The notes below the pieces were generated by a model. It did no database searches. It worked only from the letters and a program-made list of their open reading frames with translations, and was not told where the DNA came from. From Chromera velia (lineage: Eukaryota; Sar; Chromeraceae), in assembly GCA_018398765.1 (NCBI GenBank), contig JAHBMJ010005945.1:22501-68206 (forward strand): a stretch of DNA of 45,706 nt. The letters run 5' to 3'. Each line of letters starts with the position of its first letter. The first letter of the stretch is position 1. The position numbers were made by a program, and so were the translations under genes. Shown piece by piece: positions 33,801-45,671 of this stretch.

Positions 33801-36800
33801 AAGTCATCCTTAAGGCTTTAGCCAGTCAGCTAGGAGATTGGCGCTTTGCTGTCTCCCGCCTGGGGTCCAGAGGGGTCGACAAAGCCACTAGCGGACATGC
33901 ACGAGGAATTTCCCGTCAGCGCCCATTCAGTGAGAGCTTCCCCAAAAATACCGCCAATCTCTGTTTCTTCTTTTCTCCCTTCGCTGCCTTCCCTCGTGTT
34001 TGTTCGTGCGACTGACTGACTGACGCACGCATCGCACCTACTGCAGGGTACAGGCCAACTTCATGACCACCGTGCCGACGCTGACCGACTGCACGAAAGA
34101 GCAAGTCCTCCTGGCCTCCAGCAACGCATTCGGCACCTACGGGCCCCTCTTCCCTGTGGACTCCTCAGCTGAGGCCTCCACCCAAATGAGTAACGGGAGG
34201 ACGCCGGCCCAGGTCAAGACGGAATATCTGGCAGCCTGCGGGTCCAGCTGCCATGAGGTGCGTGAGTGAGTTTGGTCTTTTTGCTGTCGGCATGCAATCA
34301 CTGCCCTATTTTGTCGGTTGTCTCCCACATCAATCACATTCCCAAAGTGAGCAGGTCTCAAATCCGTGCACACCCACTTCCATTCTTGGTTCTTTCACGC
34401 ATCATTCCTTCCAAAAGACCACGTTACGACCATCCATCCTCCATCGGTAGATTTTCCTCTTCTTCTATCGTCCGGTGCTGTGCATGCATGCAGGCTCTTG
34501 CCTCCCTCTACTACGACGCGATGTGGGATTCGTTCTACGCTCTTCACAACTTCATGAACAACGCCGCGACCTGGACAGCAAACGGGCTGAGCTCTTCCGG
34601 TGCGTTCGCGAGGGGCTTCTTTTCTTTTCTTTCAGGCGTGTAGAGGATCGATCGATCAATTATGCATTTGTTTCTTGATGGCTCTTTCATCCCATGCGCG
34701 CTCTGACTGCATGCATGCAGACTTCGGGACCTCCCCTGACCCCAAACGCACACAGCTGTACGACGGCCTCTATGCCCAGTTCCTCTCGAACAGCTTCACG
34801 GGTATCACCGGGGCCCTCTCCCACGACGCGAATGCGGACAGAGAGGGGAGGCTCACCATCACGTCAGTCGATCGATCGTCTTGATTGGATTCCCTTCTTT
34901 TTGTGGCGATTGATCGAGTCAACGAAACGCAGACAGAACATACCTCTCTTCATGCACCCCTTCATACATTCATACACGCATTCATGCTGTCTCTGTGTGT
35001 GTGCGTGTGTGTGTGTGAGTGTGCAGGTGGATTGACTGGCACTCCGGAAGCGGGGAAGTGATCACTGCGGGAATTTGGGACCACATCTCAAGTTGGTTGA
35101 TGGATCGGTGCAGATCTTCAGTTTTGTTTCCGAGATAGGGCTTCTCCAGTCTTGTAAGGAACATGCATTTCACATGATGCCACTCGGTCAATTCAGTAGC
35201 CGTCAATTTCCCCGCGGACATAGATTCTCATCCACTTCCGGAGCGCACATATTTGCTGACCTGGTTCGCTCTCTCCTTTCTTGATCTCTTTCTTTGTGCA
35301 GAATCAGTATCGTGGCAGAGGACAGTCTACCTCCGAGACGGCCAGACGCACGCACCATCTGCGGGCAGCACGGCTGCATTTGCCGACGCCCCAATTACGT
35401 GTCCAGCAGGTCATTATCTACCCACATTCATAAGCGTGCCTCTGGTCTTCTTTTTTTATGGCTGCAGGATGAGCGCGGCCAGCTTATCTATTTGAGGACA
35501 ACAGTGCGTCGATCTACTTTCACCTCCTTCCTTATGCCTAGCTCGCATACAAGCATCCCTTCCCAACTGTCTTTCCACCCCCCGGCTCATAATGCTTAAT
35601 TGCCTGCGTGCGTGCCCCGCCTGCAATTTTGTTCTGTACTGGTTTCTCGATTTCTCTCAAACTCTCGCTTTTCCTTCCATACACGCGAGTTGAACCTGCA
35701 GGCACCCAGCGCAATGCCTCCCGTACCTGTGAGCTCTGCCCCCCGGGTCAAATGAACAGCGCAGAGGACGGGAGCTGCGTCGAGTGCGGGATTGGGACCT
35801 ACTCCAGCGCTGAAGGGGCCACTGAGTGTTTGGCGTGTCCGGCGGGGACTTTTGCTTTCGGTACAGGTCTGTCTGTCCTCCTACCTCCACTGCTTTTGTA
35901 AAGTAGCTGAAGCTCCGTTGGTGCCCTGCTACTGCAGTAGCTGTCATTTGCATGGATTGGGTTTCTTGTAAGATTTCCGCGTGTTTTTTCCCGGAATTCG
36001 AGGTCTACATGGGGTCTGAGAGAGAGAGGGAGAGAAAGTATTCTTGAGGGACGAAGAGCAATCACTTCCGTATCATTTCTTTCTGAACGCAGGAACTGTT
36101 ACGTGCCAGAACTGCACAATCGGAAGAGCAAGAGCAGCAGATACCGACGCCTCTGAATGTCTCAGGTACGCCACAAAACCTGTGGGTCCTCTCGCATCAT
36201 GGACCCGCATGTATTGTATTCCTAGCAATGCACTTGGTTCCTTTCTCTTGCCCGTCTCTTCTTTGATCTTCTATTCAAGATCCTTTGTACGTTTTCCTTC
36301 CGCCTAAATGACTACGGCATTCGGCTTCCTCGGACGGTTGTCTCTCTCTCCCTTTCTTTCTCGCGTGTATGCGTATGGTTGCATGATGAGGCATGTATGT
36401 CCTCACGACAATGATCGGACAACCACCGCTGCATGCAGGTGCGAGGTGGGATACTACCAGGAGAAGGAGGGCCAGGCAGCCTGCATCCAGTGCCCGACGT
36501 CATTCACCACGGCCTCGGAGGGAGCCAGCGTCGCTTCGGACTGCCGATGCCCTCCCAATACGTATCTCAACAGAAAGGTCAGTCAATTGACCAAAAAGTG
36601 AATGAATGGATGCATAACTCCAAGTCCGTCATTGTTCAGTCCAAATCAGTCCGAATAAAATAGATCAATCGTGTAGTAAATGGCAGCCCCCGATCCGTAT
36701 CAAGTACGTTCGTGAGCAAGTGGCTGCGCAGACACACCAGTGCAGCTAGGCTTGCTGAAAGGAAGACAGGCCCATGCACGCGTTCGTGTCTGTACATGCA

Positions 36801-39800
36801 GTCGGCAGGCAAACTGTTCGTGCAAGGCACAGCAGAGCGATTCCAGTCCAATCGATCAGAGAATTAACAAGCTTCGATCCAAAATGTCCTCTAAATTGTC
36901 ATGTCATGTCATGCGTGCAGAGCAACTTATGCACGAGCTGTGCCTCCTCGTTCGAGGAGCTGGACTGTCCGGGCGGCTCCGGTCTTCCTTCCTTGAGTCC
37001 CGGCTTCTGGGCTCTGCCTCTGGAGTCGGAGGAGGCAGTGACTTTGTTTGAGAAAGCCACGATCTATGTCTGCAAGTAAGTGGACTGCCTGCATGATCCT
37101 CTCCTTGGCTCCATGCAATCTGTCTTGAAAGCACACACGTACTTTCTCATTGATTCTCGGTGACCGCATAGTCGAGGGCTGTCAGCAGTCCGAGGTGCAA
37201 ACAAGACCGGGTTGAATGGAGATTCTCCCAAGGAGTCCGAAGTAAGACGTACATGAACCGACAAAGAATACATTGCATAAATTTTTTTCTGCTCTGAAAT
37301 TACCGGAAGTCGGAGGGATCATTTTTGCGATGCCAAAGGTGTGACATAAAGAGACCAGCGAGTTGCAGACACATGTCCTTCGCTCGATCACCCCCCCTGC
37401 TGCTGCCTGCATGAATGAAACAAAACAGAGATCGCGACGCCTGTCTTGGGGGACCTCTCTCTTCTCTTGGGAACGCCTCTGTGGTCTCTGCCAGCTCTGC
37501 GCCGTCCTCCTTGTCCGGCTGTAAGGGGAAGCGCATAGGGTTTGTGTGCGACGAGTGCCCGTTGGGGTACTTCAAGGTCAGACGGCTGCAGGAGGGGGCA
37601 GAAAAGGGCCTTCAGGAGGACAGTCCATTTTTCGTCTGTGGGTGTCTGTGTTTTCGTCGTTTGTTGGAATGACAAACGGCGCTTGTTCACTTTTTCCCTT
37701 GTCGTCATGTTTTCCTCCGTCGTTCCAAAACCTGCTGCCTGCTGTGTTTGGACAGAAGTAAATCAACATGGGCAGGGCACGAGAGCCAAATGGGTCTGCA
37801 GGTCGATCGCTGTTCTCCTCCACTGACTGACTGTGATTAGCAGTGGGACAGGCGAATTGAACCAAATAAATACTTCGTCCTTCGAATTCAATTGTCCGAA
37901 TTCTGTTCCACCATGATGCAGACGGACTGCCGCAAATTCTGACAGATGCAAACATTGATTGCACGCCCCCTCTTTTCCTCCTCTCCCTCCTTGAATTTTG
38001 CAGAACAACGACGATGACTGTTCTTTGTGTTCTGGGAACTTCTCCTGGCCTTTTTTTGTTCTTTTTGTTGGCTGTCTGCTCGTGGTGATCTTCCTCTACT
38101 ACAACATCAACGGAAGGTACACGCCCAGGTGGGCGCCTCTGTCGGCAGCCATCACGGCAGCCACACTCACAATCGTCTTCATGCAGGTAGGTAGGTCAGG
38201 GGGTCTCCTTGGAGAGGAGGAGGAAAGATGGGATGCATGGGTGAAATTGCGCTTTTTTACTATGCGGACCGTCTCATGATTTCTTCTTATGGAAGCTCGC
38301 TCTTGCATTCAATAAATCAGAATGACCGAGTAAGTGGATGGATCAGTATGAATGACAGACAGGCGCGAGTGCATACCGGCTGTCCAAAAACAATCTTTGT
38401 TGGCACTTGAATGAATGAATGTGTGTTCAATGCTGGACTGCATATGAGTACATGAGGCAGGAAGCAAGAGCGAGCAAGTGATAGCCACCCTAATGACACG
38501 GAAGGGAAGAGCGCATCTCCCAGGAGAATGGATACCCACTGACTCACTCACACTCCTTCTTGCTTTCTCCCTCCGTCCCTGTCTCTGTGCGTATACTGGT
38601 GGAGTGAGTGCGTGGGCGGGACGACTAAGGACGCTCATGCATCTGCTCATGTGGGTCCATGCAGCAAGTGGCCGTCCTTGTCAGCATCGACATCGCCTAT
38701 CCGACGATAATCAAGGCCATCGCCCGGGCTGTGAAGATTCTGTCGATTGATTTCGACACGCTACAGTGGTCCGCTCATTTGTGTGTAGCCACATGGAGAT
38801 TGAGAGTCGGTTTCAGCGATTGGAGCTTCATTCATTCAGACTCTGGGTACACAGGCAGGCAGCAAGACATTCTTGAACATTGTAGTGCAATTTCGCCTAG
38901 CTCCCTCTTCTGAAAGTCCTGTTTTTCTTTGCTGAGTGCATTTCGTCTGACACCATTCCTGCGTGTGGGTAGCTGCCTCTACATCTTTTCTGTATTTTTG
39001 CGCAGCCAAGTAGTGCATTTTGCTTTGTGTCAACATCAATGAGTGTGGAGTGAGGGCGTGCTGTACGCATGCGTGGGTTCATGCATGCAGGGACTGTATG
39101 GTCGAATCCAGGAAGCCTTTCAATCGTTATGCGTTTCGTCTTGCTCTCCCCTTGTTCTTTTCTGCGGCACTCTTCGGAACCCTCGGCCTGACCTACCTGC
39201 TCCATCTGTACTTCAGACAGCGCCTCTTGCCGTGGGAACTCAATAAGGTCAGCGAGTAAGTCGAATGAAAAAGGTGCAGGAAGGAAGCCAAACCTACAAA
39301 GAGCGAGAGGTGGGAAGACAGACCGGCGGCCGGCCTATGATTTTTTCTGTGCACTGGGTAAGTAGTAGGGGGGGGATCTTTGCAATTCAGCCTGAAGGTC
39401 CATGCAATCTGCATGTAAAACTCTCTGCCAGCCATCGAGTACATCAACAAACTTCTTTATCTTTTTGGCCTTTTTTTGTCCTGTGTCTTCTCTCTCCGAT
39501 GTCTGCAGGCGCTGAACACTTTGGGTTTTGTCATCTCGGTGTTGTATATATGGGTGTCTGTCAGCTGAATCGATCTGCTCTCTTGTGAGTTGGTAGCTCG
39601 GCACTCAAAAGTGAATTGGGCCTTTGAAGCCAATACCTTAGCTGAACCCTTCCTGATTGAGGAGCACTATTTAGCAACACGATTGTGAAAGGAAGGCATG
39701 CAGAAAACCGGTCAACAGTCTGAGATATGAGCTCAGTTAGAGAGGGAGGTGCTGCACGCAAAGACATTCCGAGAGGCTGCGGAGAATAATCACAACAAGA

Positions 39801-41239
39801 GAAGAGAAGCCTATCAAAGAACAGAGAGAAAGTAGACACAGTGCCTAGAGGCAGAATGAATGCGTCCAGCGGAGGGAGACTTCAAATGTCTCTTGACCTC
39901 CCTCTTGACCGTTGTATGCATGCACACATGGATAGGCATTTTTTGCATTGCTGTGCTCAATGTATGTATGTGTGCATACATGCAGCTGTGTGTCAGTTCT
40001 GTCTGCTTTCGATTGTCGGCACAATCCTTCGGGCGACGTGACTCTGAGGGAGTATCCGTCTGTCTTCTGTGGAAGTGAAGGTGCGTCCGTCAGCTTTTTT
40101 TGTCAAAGCGGACGGCAAGGAAGAAAGAATGGGGTGTCGCTCGGTTTCTCTATCCCTCTCTCTGTGACTTCGTTTTTTCTCTTTGTGGCGTTTTTTCACT
40201 TTTCTTTTGCATACATTGTGAGAACTCGCATGTCGCTGTCTGTCTCCAATTTGACTTGACAAAAGTGGTTGTTGCCGCTTCGGTTCTTTTCTTCGCGTCC
40301 AAATCTCACCGGCATATGCAGGTGGCCGGTTAATTCCCTGTATGCAAATGGATGGATGCACTTGCATGAATCCCCCTTCCTCCCTACCTTCCTTTCTTCC
40401 TTCCTTCCTTCCATCCTTCCTTCCTTCCTTCCTTCCTTCCTTACTTCTTCCTTCCTTCCTTCCTTCCATCCTTCCTTCCTTCCTTCCTTCCTTACTTCTT
40501 CCTTCCTTCCTTCGCTCCTTTCTTCCTTCCTTCGCTCCTTCCTTCCTTCCTTCCTTCGTTCCTTCGTTCCTTCCTTCCTTCCTTCGTTCCTTCGTTCCTT
40601 CCTTCCTTCCTTCCTTCCTTCGTTCCTTCCTTCTTTTTCCTTTCTTCGTTCGTTCCTTTCTTCTTCCCTTCCTTCCTGCGACCTTTTCTTCTTCCCTTCC
40701 TTCCTTCGTTCCTTCCTTTGTTCCTTTCTTCTTCCCTTCCTTCCTTCGTTCCTTTCTTCTTCCCTTCCTTCCTTCCTTCCTTGCTTCCTTCCTTCCTTCC
40801 TTCCTTCATTCGTTCGTTCCTTCCCTCCGTCTTGCAGAGCATTTTGCGTTCCAGCTGCTTGGCTGGTTCGCCATCGCTTTGTACATTGTTGCCGTCATGA
40901 CGTTCGTTGGTGTAGTGATCTTCAAGGTGCCTATATGGAACAACGTGTATGAGGGGTTCGGGGTCAGGTCAGTGGACTGGGTGCAGAGAGGGGAATGGAT
41001 CGAGTGGCTGTTTCTTTTGAGTTGCCTGAATGGATGCGGGTTTCGGTGTGGAGTGCATTCCTTAGTCATTCATGTGAAATTAAGGCGGGCTCTTGTACTG
41101 CACAATTGGTTTCAAGCTTGTATCCGTGACTGTATTCTGTAATGTACCCGTGACGGTGTTTGCAAAAGATCGATAAGCCGATGATCGATTCTTGCCTCAC
41201 TCACTGGCTATTCTTTGGAATGTGATGAATTTCTCTTTC

Positions 41240-41319
<80 letters not shown>

Positions 41320-44300
41320 TTCTTCTGATCGATCCTTCCTCCCATGCATGCAGGTATAAATTCCTGTTTGTGAGGTTCCAGCCCCGCTACTGGTGGTGGG
41401 GCCTCGTGTATACTCTTTATGTCAGTCTGTCTGTCAGGATGGGCACATGCAGAAAGTCAGGCCGCTTCTCCCTCTCCACCCAGAGAGCACACGGACCGCA
41501 CCAGCTCTTCTCCCTTCCTCTCCCTGTCTCTCTATCGCCAGCCCAGTGTGCAGCTCTGCAGAAAGAAAGAAAAGCAAAAGTCTGCCTTGAGGTGCTGCGA
41601 GCTGAGTTTGCACCTCTTTCTCCTCAAAACAACTGCTCCTTTTCCTTCATTTGTGCGTGGTTCAGTATGTGGGAGCTGAGCGACCAACTAGCTCTTGTGA
41701 TTGAAGGCACAAAGTCCGTCCAGCGATTGTTTGCCTGCCCGTACGTCGTTCCAGCTGCTTCTTCTCCTTCTGCTTCTGTGCATGCAGAATTTTTCGGTCG
41801 CCCTTGCTCCTCTCTTGGAACCGGGTGAGCAGTTTGCTAAGCGTCTGTTGTTTCTGTTGATTCTCTGTCTTCCATGCATGGGCTTGCATCGCGTCTCCGT
41901 TTCCCCATGTGTGCGCTTGTCCATCCATTGTACTCCATGTCCTTTTGCCGTACACCGTCCTCACCCCCCTCTTGTTGTTTGAGTTTTCCTTTTCGACTTT
42001 CTTCTTGCCTGCGTCTGATGTTCTTCTAGTTCTGTCCGATCTCCCCCAATGCTTTCGATTTTTTTGGACTTGTTTGGGCGTTGTGTGTGCGTTCGAGCGC
42101 CTCAAATACCATTTCCCTCCTATCATTAACGCTCTCTGGTCGTTACTTCTTTTGCTGCCTCCCTCCCTCCGCCCCTCCCTTATTTATTCCGTTTGCAGAT
42201 GATGCCAGGATTGCAGTGCTCATTCTCTTTATCTTCACAGTGGTCAATTTAATCTTTCAAGTGTCAGTCTCTACCTGTGCCCCCTCCTGCTAAGGTTTTC
42301 TGCGTGTCAGGAATCCATCCGAAGCATGTGGATCGCTGACACTCAAAGACTCCGAAATTGGGAGTCGATCAGCAAGAGAGAGAGAGAGAGAGGGCACGGC
42401 GCCTTTCTTTTCTGTGCCTTCTGTGTTCCTTTTTTGTGTTGTCGATCTGCATTGCACACGAGAAGGAACGCACGTGGATCGACAGGCCGGCCGGTTGCTT
42501 ATCTTCTTTGTCTCTGAAGCGTGTGAGAGAATATGGATTCCTTCTCCTCCGCATCATTCGTCTGAGCAGGCAATACAAACCTTGGAATGATGAGTCAGTC
42601 TGCCTATCTGTTTGTCTGCACGGGAAGGACCGTCAGGTGACTTTCTTTCTCGATCAACTCTGCCGTTCTTCTTTCTTGGATGTATAAGGACGACTTCAAC
42701 GGGCCAGGAGGCAATAAAATTCGCCTGAAGGACGGCTCTTCTTCCCTTCATTCAATAGAGCGCACACACAACCTCCCGATCTTCTTTTCTCCTCTCTTCT
42801 CTTCTCCAGACCTCAGACATGTACAAAAAGCTCATCTGCTCGCTCTTCAATGAATAAATTCTGGAGAGAGATTTTGTTTTTTAGAGAGGCGAACTCGGTT
42901 TCAACGTTCTCAATTTGACCGCTTTCATGACCAATCTCTCCGTCTCGCTTCCCGTGTCCAGTGGAAAGATATGAATTGACTGATCGATCGATGAACGCTG
43001 CCTGCCTGCAGACTGAACAACTTGATTGATCTGGTCCAGTCGTCTGCGTACATGTTCCTCTGCTTCATTGGCATCGCGTATTCGAAACAGACAGACAGAT
43101 CGGACAGCGCTCTTGCCATCGTGTCCGTGACAGTCATAGGTCAGTGAAAAGCTGGATGAGCGGGTTTCAGTTCGAAAAGAGTGCTCAGGAGAATCGTAGC
43201 AAAATCCAATTGTGCCCTTTTGACGCGGAAGCCGAGTAAGGCAAGGCCTTCGTGTCGTTAACGGGAAGGGAGTTGGTGCCTGAATTGAATCTGCCTAGAT
43301 AACTTTGAATAATGGGACAAGCTTCGCATTTTGATCTATCGACTCTTGCGCGGCGTTACAGTCAGCTCAGAGTGGCATCCTCATTTGTGTCGGGTCTCTT
43401 GCTTCCGTTTTCCGTCTCTTCCTGCCTTCATGCACGCAGTTGCTGGGGGAGTTCTCGGTCTGGGAGTGATGGCTCGTGCGTTGATTGCCCTCTGGCTGAA
43501 GAGACGCACTGCTTTTTTGGAAAGACGAAATGTCGTGCGGGTCGCTGGCAACACTCTGAGAGCAGCGGGCCTTCTTGTGAAGGAGGCACAGGAGATGAAC
43601 GAGCATGCGGGAGAGGAACATGAGTCTGAGGGGGTAATTGTGGGAGAGGGGGTGTCTCCATGGGAAGCAAAGTTTATGGACCTCTCGAAACAAGACATGG
43701 GGACTTTAGAGTCAGTCAGCCACTTAGTTAGTCTCCTTATTTCTTCAAACAGGTGTTTCAATCATGGCATCGAGAAAAGTGACTTCCTCTCTGACTCAAC
43801 CGATTCCGAGCTCTTTCGCTTGAGGCCTCTCAAACGAACAAGTCCTACAGTTCAAGACTACTTTTTGTCTCCTCTCCACTGCGTAGCTTTGAGATTCATT
43901 TCGGCACCGAGAGAGATGCAGTGAGGAACACAAGAGCTGTAAATTGAACTCTGCACTGGCTTTTTCTTTCTGAGTCACGATGTTGCTTTCTGATTACTTC
44001 TTCTTGTTCCTGTTCTGCGCATGCAGTCTTTTCTACGAGCTTGCAATGCAAGAGCTGGTCACGTTCGCCGGGCTGCTGCACCACAGAGCCTCGACGAGAC
44101 TGAAGACAAGCAGACGGCCGCTGATAGGGGCAGACAATCACGAACTGAAGCGGGGACTTTCATCCACCCGGAAGCCGCGTGCGACTTTCCTTGAGTTTGT
44201 CAGACACGACCCTGAGGCAAAAGGGGAAGAGGAAGAGGAAGCATATAATTGCAACGGTTCTCAGGGAAATTTGAAGAACTCTGAGAGGGGGAGTGAGAGA

Positions 44301-44573
44301 GGGGCCTCAGTCGACGACTCATGGGCGGTAAAGGAAGAAGGAGGGGAAGACGGAGATGTGTGGCCACAACTCGCGAGCAGGAAGAGCAAGAAGGAGGGCT
44401 CTGAGTCGCACAATCCGTACCTTCCCCCCCCTCTTCCAGATACTCCGCTTGATGACCAGGAACTTGAAGCAGAGTATGACTCTGAGGGGGATCAGGGGGA
44501 CTCGATTGTCGGGGAAATTGTTGTTGAGATTGGGGACGAAATGGGAACTGAAGAGGCGATTGAAGGGAGTTAA
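30883..44573 (+). CDS. Receptor-like membrane protein: signal peptide, PBP1/ANF-type ectodomain, Cys-rich repeats, ~9 membrane segments, acidic tail; 30 exons, 1317 aa
   Basis: Exons, all in phase: 30883-31000, 31365-31448, 31646-31788, 32147-32298, 32828-32853, 33034-33182, 33625-33728, 34047-34257, 34494-34599, 34721-34862, 35027-35091, 35302-35409, 35702-35866, 36093-36165, 36439-36577, 36921-37075, 37429-37576, 38004-38186, 38665-38780, 39091-39247, 39509-39555, 39986-40080, 40838-40967, 41354-41420, 41788-41824, 42199-42262, 42570-42593, 43012-43139, 43440-43710, 44027-44573. Residues 1-26 are a signal peptide. Residues 27 to about 433 resemble periplasmic-binding-protein type 1 / ANF-receptor domains (IKIGIMAPSTGT, AVMPIVNISVAEVNNNGAVL, ALVVGPACSSAATG, IHVSPSATSPTLSD, LRVFPVVEY). 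Residues about 466-705 are Cys repeats of the ephrin-receptor/TNFR type (CPAGT, CELCPPGQMN, CVECGIGTYSS, CLACPAGTF). Hydrophobic helices lie near 709, 740, 812, 850, 900, 950, 978, 1012 and 1040. The last 250 residues are Glu/Asp-rich. It probably senses an extracellular ligand at the plasma membrane; the ligand and output are unknown. Confidence 0.88.
32429..32560. repeat. (GTCT)n arrays in a receptor-gene intron
   Basis: Several runs of GTCT lie in the intron 32299-32827, which opens GTTTGTCCGTCT. Non-coding. Confidence 0.85.
33183..33212. repeat. (GTGG)n tract beginning exactly at a 5' splice site
   Basis: The exon ends GTGAAG at 33182 and the intron is GTGGGTGGGTGG... for about 30 bases. 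The first GTGG is the donor itself. Confidence 0.85.
40375..40825. repeat. (CCTT)n pyrimidine tract of about 450 bases before an acceptor
   Basis: Imperfect CCTT/TTCC units fill the 3' half of the intron 40081-40837 and run up to the CAG at 40835-40837. The long Phe/Pro/Ser and Lys/Glu/Gly frames here are artefacts. Confidence 0.9.
41244..41331. repeat. (CT)n microsatellite before an acceptor
   Basis: CT units with scattered TTT interruptions, inside the intron 40968-41353. Confidence 0.85.
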
Positions 44574-44810
44574 GGTAGAGCAGTCGGACGAAGGTGTTCT
44601 CCAAAAGATGAAAGTCACCGGGACCCCACCCATGCTCATCTGTTTTAATCAGAAGCGCGATATACGTACATGTAGCCGAATATTTAAAAATCTTGATAAT
44701 TTTAATTCATTCAAAATCAAAATTTAAAAAATCTTTTATGATCACCGTGGACCTACTTTTATGTGCATACATGCAAAATAGCCGTATTAGCAAGAGTTGC
44801 AGAACACTTG
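44574..44810. other. 3' flank of the receptor gene
   Basis: Sequence becomes AT-rich after about 44640. It probably contains the 3' UTR and polyadenylation site. No clear AATAAA was seen. Confidence 0.35.
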
Positions 44811-44909
44811 ATATTTTTTTAAAAAATCTCTACTACTAGAATCTCTAGCTCAAAAACAAAATAATAATAGACTATATAGTCTTATTTTTAATTATACAAT
44901 TTGTACTAA
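44811..44909. repeat. Left copy of a perfect 99-base direct repeat (target-site duplication)
   Basis: Identical by eye to 45573-45671 at a constant offset of 762. It is AT-rich, contains CTCTACTACTAGAATCTCTA and ends GTACTAA. The copies border an insertion that ends in a simple-repeat tail. Confidence 0.9.
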
Positions 44910-45572
44910 GTGACAGAGAGAGAGCAGAAATGTTCAGAAAGATAGAAGGGAAATGGGACAGCAAGATGGAAGAAAGAGCCAGAAAAGCAGCCACAGAAAG
45001 AGAAGGGCTCAACAGAGAAGAGGGAAAAAGGGACAACTTGACGCTTTTCTGTTTTCTGTTGAATGAATGTCATGCCGGAGTGGATGAGTTTTTGGGATGG
45101 GCGTCATTCAGACGGAGGGTGTTTGAGGAGTGTCCAGGATGGTACGGACACATAGAGGGAGACGCTCTGACGGCCAGACATGCAGGAATCACCGGAAGGC
45201 AGCGGGCGATCGAGAGACTAACAAAAGAATATGAGGAGACAATTGATAACTTAGAGACGACCGAAGGAACGTTAGGGTGGGGAAGGAGGGAGCCGCAGAA
45301 GAAGATTGATAAAACAAACAAAAAGAGCGAGGAAGCCCAAATCACATGCCGTTTCAGATCGATTTTCAGGCCGGAAAGCCAACGCGGATCCAGAGCCGTG
45401 GCTCGAACAACGAATAATCATGCAGCAGCGGCCAGGGAAACAGACTCTGGCGGGCCCCGAGGGCGGGGTCTGATACCTCAGCTTAGGCTGCCCGCCCTGC
45501 TAGCTCTGGCGACAGATAGACATAGCGGGAAGGCCCTAGGGCGGAACATATCAATCAATCAATCAATCAATC
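44910..45572 (+). mobile_element. Recent 5'-truncated non-LTR retrotransposon insertion (663 bases)
   Basis: Bounded by the perfect 99-base repeat and ending in (ATCA)n at 45550-45572, the hallmarks of target-primed reverse transcription. One frame is open from the first base of the insert to beyond the tail. From Met at 44930 it reads a charged helical protein (WDSKMEERARKAATEREGLN, later GWASFRRRVFEECPGWYGHI). It has no recognisable catalytic motif and is probably the 3' part of a longer element ORF. The GC-rich end (45440-45545) could be a structured 3' UTR read by the element's own reverse transcriptase. Confidence 0.75.
45550..45572. repeat. (ATCA)n tail of the retrotransposon
   Basis: Nearly six tandem ATCA units directly before the right target-site copy. 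Confidence 0.85.
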
Positions 45573-45671
45573 ATATTTTTTTAAAAAATCTCTACTACTA
45601 GAATCTCTAGCTCAAAAACAAAATAATAATAGACTATATAGTCTTATTTTTAATTATACAATTTGTACTAA
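45573..45671. repeat. Right copy of the perfect 99-base direct repeat
   Basis: Partner of 44811-44909. The lack of differences points to a recent insertion. The last 35 bases of the window follow it and are featureless. Confidence 0.9.

Noticed and set aside
35467-35507. Exon-like segment DERGQLIYLRTT in the receptor gene
   Set aside because: Only phase 0 is open, while both neighbours need phase 1. The junction 35409 to 35702 is consistent and keeps the Cys motif CPAG intact.
40269-41142. Very long frames of Phe/Leu/Pro/Ser (plus) and Lys/Glu/Gly/Arg (minus)
   Set aside because: Created by the CCTT repeat in an intron. Only 40838-40967 is exon.
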